This document shows positions 60,967 to 64,000 of a DNA stretch of 64,000 nt, piece after piece; position 1 is the stretch's first letter; every line of letters starts with the position of its first letter. Position numbers and translations under genes: made by a program. The stretch comes from an uncultured Lachnospiraceae bacterium. Lineage in GTDB: Bacteria; Bacillota; Clostridia; Lachnospirales; Lachnospiraceae. The notes beneath the pieces are model-generated. The model ran no database searches. It saw nothing but the letters and a program-made list of their open reading frames with translations, and was not told where the DNA came from. The stretch is taken from the NCBI GenBank assembly GCA_910585345.1, contig CAJUDS010000004.1, forward strand, positions 142,809-206,808, in the 5' to 3' direction.

Positions 60967-61611
60967 TCAGCATCCTTCTTCCATATCGTCTGCAAGTTCC
61001 AGTTTACTCACCGACACTTCATAGGCAATGCGCTTTTCCGTCGTCTCTTCCGACAGCTTTTTCATATATTCTCTGCTCTGTATCCTGCCCCAGACAAGAC
61101 ACCTTGATCCTACGGTAAAACTGCTGACATATCTGGCATTTCTACCCCAGCAGATGCATGGTATGTAATCGGATTTTCCGTACGGTCTGTTAACCGCAAG
61201 CAGTAAATCCGCTATTTCCCTTCCCAGAGGGGTTTTACGGTATACGGGTTCTTTGCAAATATAACCGTCCAGATAAATCTGATTGGTCTTGGCGCTCTCT
61301 TCGATGGTTTCCGTAAATTCTATTTCTCTGGCAAATACGGAAAGCACCAGCTTGTTTTTCTTTTCTTCATGTCTGTTATAGGACCGGAACTGTCCTGTAA
61401 CGCACATGAATTTTCCTTTATAATCTGCGTTTACATCCAAAAGCCTTTCAGACACCATAACCGGAATCACATCGAAAGATTCACTCAGACGTGCTACCTC
61501 CACGTCCACCATATAAAAACCTTCCCCGAAAATTTCATGGCTGAATACAAAATCTCCTACTACCTCGCCCATAATGGTTACCTGATTGTTTTCAATTACC
61601 TTATCTGTCAT
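60967..61611 (-). CDS. SSB-like protein with two OB domains
   Basis: A 214-residue protein with two single-stranded DNA-binding OB folds in tandem: residues ~5-95 (NNQVTIMGEVVGDFVFSHE, KGKFMCVTGQFRSYN) and ~105-205 (NQIYLDGYICKEPVYRKTPLGREIADLLLAVNRPYGKSDYIPCICWGRNA). The second is the more SSB-like. The usual acidic SSB tail for partner binding is absent, although the end is DDMEEGC. It is distinct from the housekeeping ssb; role in repair or plasmid biology is not known. Confidence 0.82.
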   Translation of the reverse strand: MTDKVIENNQVTIMGEVVGDFVFSHEIFGEGFYMVDVEVARLSESFDVIPVMVSERLLDVNADYKGKFMCVTGQFRSYNRHEEKKNKLVLSVFAREIEFTETIEESAKTNQIYLDGYICKEPVYRKTPLGREIADLLLAVNRPYGKSDYIPCICWGRNARYVSSFTVGSRCLVWGRIQSREYMKKLSEETTEKRIAYEVSVSKLELADDMEEGC

Positions 61612-61940
61612 TTTTGTTCTCCCTTCTTACATTTAAGAATTTTTTCCAGTAATGTATTACTATATATATGTCTGTAACGATTTATTAGAACTTGTACTTA
61701 TCGCTTAATTCGACGTTTTCCGCGGTAGTGTCCCGTTTCTTTCTCTCCCGCATTTGGAACAGGGCACTGGCCCGAAAACCAATCCGAATATTCGTTTCCG
61801 CGTTTGCCGCGCAGAGGTTACTGCTGCTTGCAACTTTTGAACTGGAATGCTATAATAACTTGGTTTTGAGAATGACTGCCCGGCCCGCCCTTTTCCAGTC
61901 ATATTCCAGACACACCTGCAGGCCGGCATTGGAGGAGATT
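61612..61940. other. 329-base divergent intergenic region
   Basis: Holds the typA promoter and the upstream region of the SSB-like gene. An 83-codon in-frame upstream extension of typA is open here but lies before its promoter and ribosome site. No other feature seen. Confidence 0.65.
61828..61856 (+). promoter_or_regulatory. Promoter for typA
   Basis: TTGCAA, 17-base spacer, TATAAT, about 80 bases before the ATG. One of the best matches in the window. Confidence 0.8.
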
Positions 61941-63770
61941 ATGAAACAGACAAGAAATAATGTAAGAAATGTAGCAATCATTGCCCATGTTGATCATGGC
62001 AAGACAACTCTGGTGGACGAGCTTCTAAAACAAAGCGGCGTTTTCCGCGAAAACCAGGAAGTGGCGGAACGCGTCATGGACTCGGGCGACATTGAACGGG
62101 AAAGAGGCATCACCATCCTTTCCAAAAATACTGCCGTTACGTATAAAGGAACGAAAATTAACATTATTGATACACCGGGCCACGCTGATTTCGGCGGTGA
62201 GGTGGAACGCGTCCTGAAAATGGTAAACGGCGTCATCCTTGTAGTCGATGCTTTCGAAGGCGTAATGCCGCAGACCAGATTCGTCCTCAAAAAAGCGCTG
62301 GAACTGAATCACCCGGTCATCGTCTGCATCAATAAAATTGACCGCCCGGAGGCACGGCCCGAAGAAATCATCGACGAAGTGCTGGAACTGTTCATTGATC
62401 TGGACGCCAACGAAAAACAACTGGACTGCCCGTTCGTCTTTGCCTCTGCCAAGGAAGGCATCGCCACACTCGATCTGCACAACGAAAATGACAATATGAT
62501 TCCCTTATTCGAAACAATTATCAACTACATCCCGGCTCCGGTAGGTGATCCGGACGCCGGAACGCAGATGCTGATCAGCACCATTGATTACAACGAATAT
62601 GTGGGACGTATCGGCGTAGGGAAAGTGGACAACGGCTCTATCTCCGTTAACCAGGAAGTTATTATTGTCAACCATTATGATCCGGATCAACAACAGCGAG
62701 TAAAAGTAAGCAAACTATATGAATTTAACGGACTGCAGAAAACAGAAGTGAAAAAAGCAGATTTCGGCTCCATTGTGGCGATTTCCGGCATTGCGGATCT
62801 CCATATCGGCGACACGCTCTGCTCCCCGGACAAGCCAAAACCGATCCCCTTTCAGAAAATTTCCGAGCCCACCATTGCAATGCAGTTTATCGTCAACGAC
62901 TCCCCTCTGGCAGGACAGGAAGGGAAATATGTAACCAGCCGTCATCTGCGTGACAGACTGTTCCGTGAACTGAATACGGATGTATCCCTCCGGGTAGAGG
63001 AGACAGACGCCACGGAAAGTTTCAAAGTATCCGGACGGGGTGAACTGCACCTTTCCGTACTCATCGAAAACATGCGCCGCGAGGGCTATGAATTTGCAGT
63101 CAGCAAGGCGGAAGTGTTATATCATACCGATGAAAACGGCAAAAAACTGGAACCTATGGAGCTTGTGTACGTAGACGTGCCGGAAGAATTTTCCGGTACG
63201 GTTATAGAAAAGCTCAGCCTGCGCAAAGGAGAACTGCTCAATATGAAACCAATCAACGGCGGCTATACACGTCTGGAATTTTCTATCCCGGCAAGAGGAT
63301 TGATTGGCTACCGCGGCGAATTTATGACCGATACGAAAGGCAATGGCATCATGAACTCTGTCTTTAACGGCTATGGCCCCTACAAGGGTGATATCCAATA
63401 CAGAAAACAGGGTTCCCTGATTGCATTTGAAGCGGGAGAAGCCATTACTTACGGTCTTTTTAACGCGCAGGAAAGGGGCACTCTCTTTATCGGACCGGGA
63501 GAAAAGGTATATGCAGGCATGGTGATCGGGCAAAATGGACGCGGGGAAGACATCGAACTCAATGTGTGCAAGACAAAGCACCTGACCAATACCCGTTCTT
63601 CCAGCGCTGACGAGGCGCTCCGCCTGACGCCGCCCAAAGTCCTCAGTCTCGAACAGGCGCTGGAATTTATTGATACGGATGAACTGCTGGAAATCACACC
63701 AAAAAACCTGCGTATCAGAAAAAAAATACTCGATCCAACGATGCGGAAAAGAGCTTCCATGAAAAAATAG
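61941..63770 (+). CDS. typA: Ribosome-associated GTPase TypA/BipA
   Basis: A 609-residue translational GTPase of normal family length. G domain with AHVDHGKTT (15-23), RGITI in the switch region, DTPGHADFGGEVER and NKIDRPEARP; then EF-G-like domains and the BipA C-terminal domain (RGLIGYRGEFMTDTKGNGIMN, GVIxxR-like EAGEAITYGLFNAQERG). It helps 50S assembly and growth in the cold. ATG follows TTGGAGGAGATT. Confidence 0.97.
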   Translation: MKQTRNNVRNVAIIAHVDHGKTTLVDELLKQSGVFRENQEVAERVMDSGDIERERGITILSKNTAVTYKGTKINIIDTPGHADFGGEVERVLKMVNGVILVVDAFEGVMPQTRFVLKKALELNHPVIVCINKIDRPEARPEEIIDEVLELFIDLDANEKQLDCPFVFASAKEGIATLDLHNENDNMIPLFETIINYIPAPVGDPDAGTQMLISTIDYNEYVGRIGVGKVDNGSISVNQEVIIVNHYDPDQQQRVKVSKLYEFNGLQKTEVKKADFGSIVAISGIADLHIGDTLCSPDKPKPIPFQKISEPTIAMQFIVNDSPLAGQEGKYVTSRHLRDRLFRELNTDVSLRVEETDATESFKVSGRGELHLSVLIENMRREGYEFAVSKAEVLYHTDENGKKLEPMELVYVDVPEEFSGTVIEKLSLRKGELLNMKPINGGYTRLEFSIPARGLIGYRGEFMTDTKGNGIMNSVFNGYGPYKGDIQYRKQGSLIAFEAGEAITYGLFNAQERGTLFIGPGEKVYAGMVIGQNGRGEDIELNVCKTKHLTNTRSSSADEALRLTPPKVLSLEQALEFIDTDELLEITPKNLRIRKKILDPTMRKRASMKK

Positions 63771-63866
63771 CAAAACGACTGCACTCATACGGAAAAGATA
63801 CCGGATATACAGAACTGCTCCGGAAGAAACAGAATGTTTCTTAGATTGTAAAGAAATGAAAAGCAT

Positions 63867-63904
63867 CTGCGGACTGGCCCAAACGCCAGGACCGCAGTTT
63901 TTTT
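63867..63904 (+). terminator. Terminator after typA
   Basis: Stem CTGCGG/CCGCAG with inner CTGGC/GCCAG, followed by seven T residues. The remaining 96 bases to the window end show nothing further. Confidence 0.88.
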
Positions 63905-64000
63905 ATCCCAGCAGACGCATCTGCGCGGATATTGGTCTGCTTCCATAATATCCCAACGCAGACTATTTGTAAAGCGCTTTTTCTCTATCTCCTACGGCAT

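Noticed and set aside
61692..61940. 83-codon N-terminal extension of typA
   Set aside because: It lies upstream of the typA promoter and ribosome site and would precede the conserved family N terminus.

Overview
The window reads as a Gram-positive, spore-former-type Clostridia chromosome, most likely Lachnospiraceae. Support comes from the rimP-nusA-ylxR-ylxQ-infB-rbfA-nrnA-truB-ribF operon order, strong GGAGG ribosome sites, the lipoprotein set, a class III fructose-bisphosphatase, a DUF1836 protein and a YerC/TrpR-like repressor, and the absence of outer-membrane genes. Most genes lie on the minus strand. No prophage, CRISPR array or rRNA was seen; there is one tRNA (Glu, CTC).

Layout. 1-14.2 kb is the translation/RNA block: pnp (cut by the window edge), rpsO, then an NlpC/P60 wall hydrolase and a Na/Pi transporter with a small partner gene lying between rpsO and the ribF...rimP operon. 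14.4-20.5 kb is one tight minus-strand cluster: HPt protein, response regulator with a degenerate HD-GYP domain, hybrid sensor kinase, MotA/ZorA-like channel subunit and OmpA/ZorB-like partner. It looks like a phosphorelay wired to a proton-driven stator pair, and is the best candidate here for an undescribed system. 20.6-29.1 kb holds tRNA-Glu, pcrA, an orphan SsuA/THI5-like lipoprotein, a large ferritin-like protein, a fructokinase, and a plus-strand fusion of a C_GCAxxG_C_C cysteine domain to a dead GGDEF and an intact EAL domain.

29.1-49.3 kb contains two sugar-import loci built alike. Each has an ABC transporter (binding protein, two-domain ATPase, permease) plus a two-component system encoded next to membrane-anchored or lipoprotein binding proteins that resemble the transport binding protein. 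Locus 1 (29.1-37.3 kb) uses a NarL/DesK-type pair and has three operator-like sites spaced exactly 30 bp apart upstream. Locus 2 (39.2-49.3 kb) is a ChvE-MmsA-MmsB transporter with a YesM/YesN-type pair and DUF1836. Between them lies an AT-rich patch with an unknown GTG-start gene and a frameshifted RibD-C/DHFR-like gene.

49.6-64 kb is mixed housekeeping: YerC-like repressor, bactofilin with a catalytically degenerate M23 protein, cold-shock protein, two plus-strand lipoproteins, eukaryote-type HisA, class III fbp with dapB, two small membrane proteins, a 381-bp non-autonomous mobile element with 9-bp direct repeats, dapA behind a visible transcription attenuator, a cobalamin adenosyltransferase, a two-OB SSB-like protein and typA/bipA. 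Start codons were set from Shine-Dalgarno spacing; several genes (rpsO, truB, rimP, mmsA, the locus 1 ATPase) begin with GTG or TTG. All functional calls come from reading the sequence without database searches.
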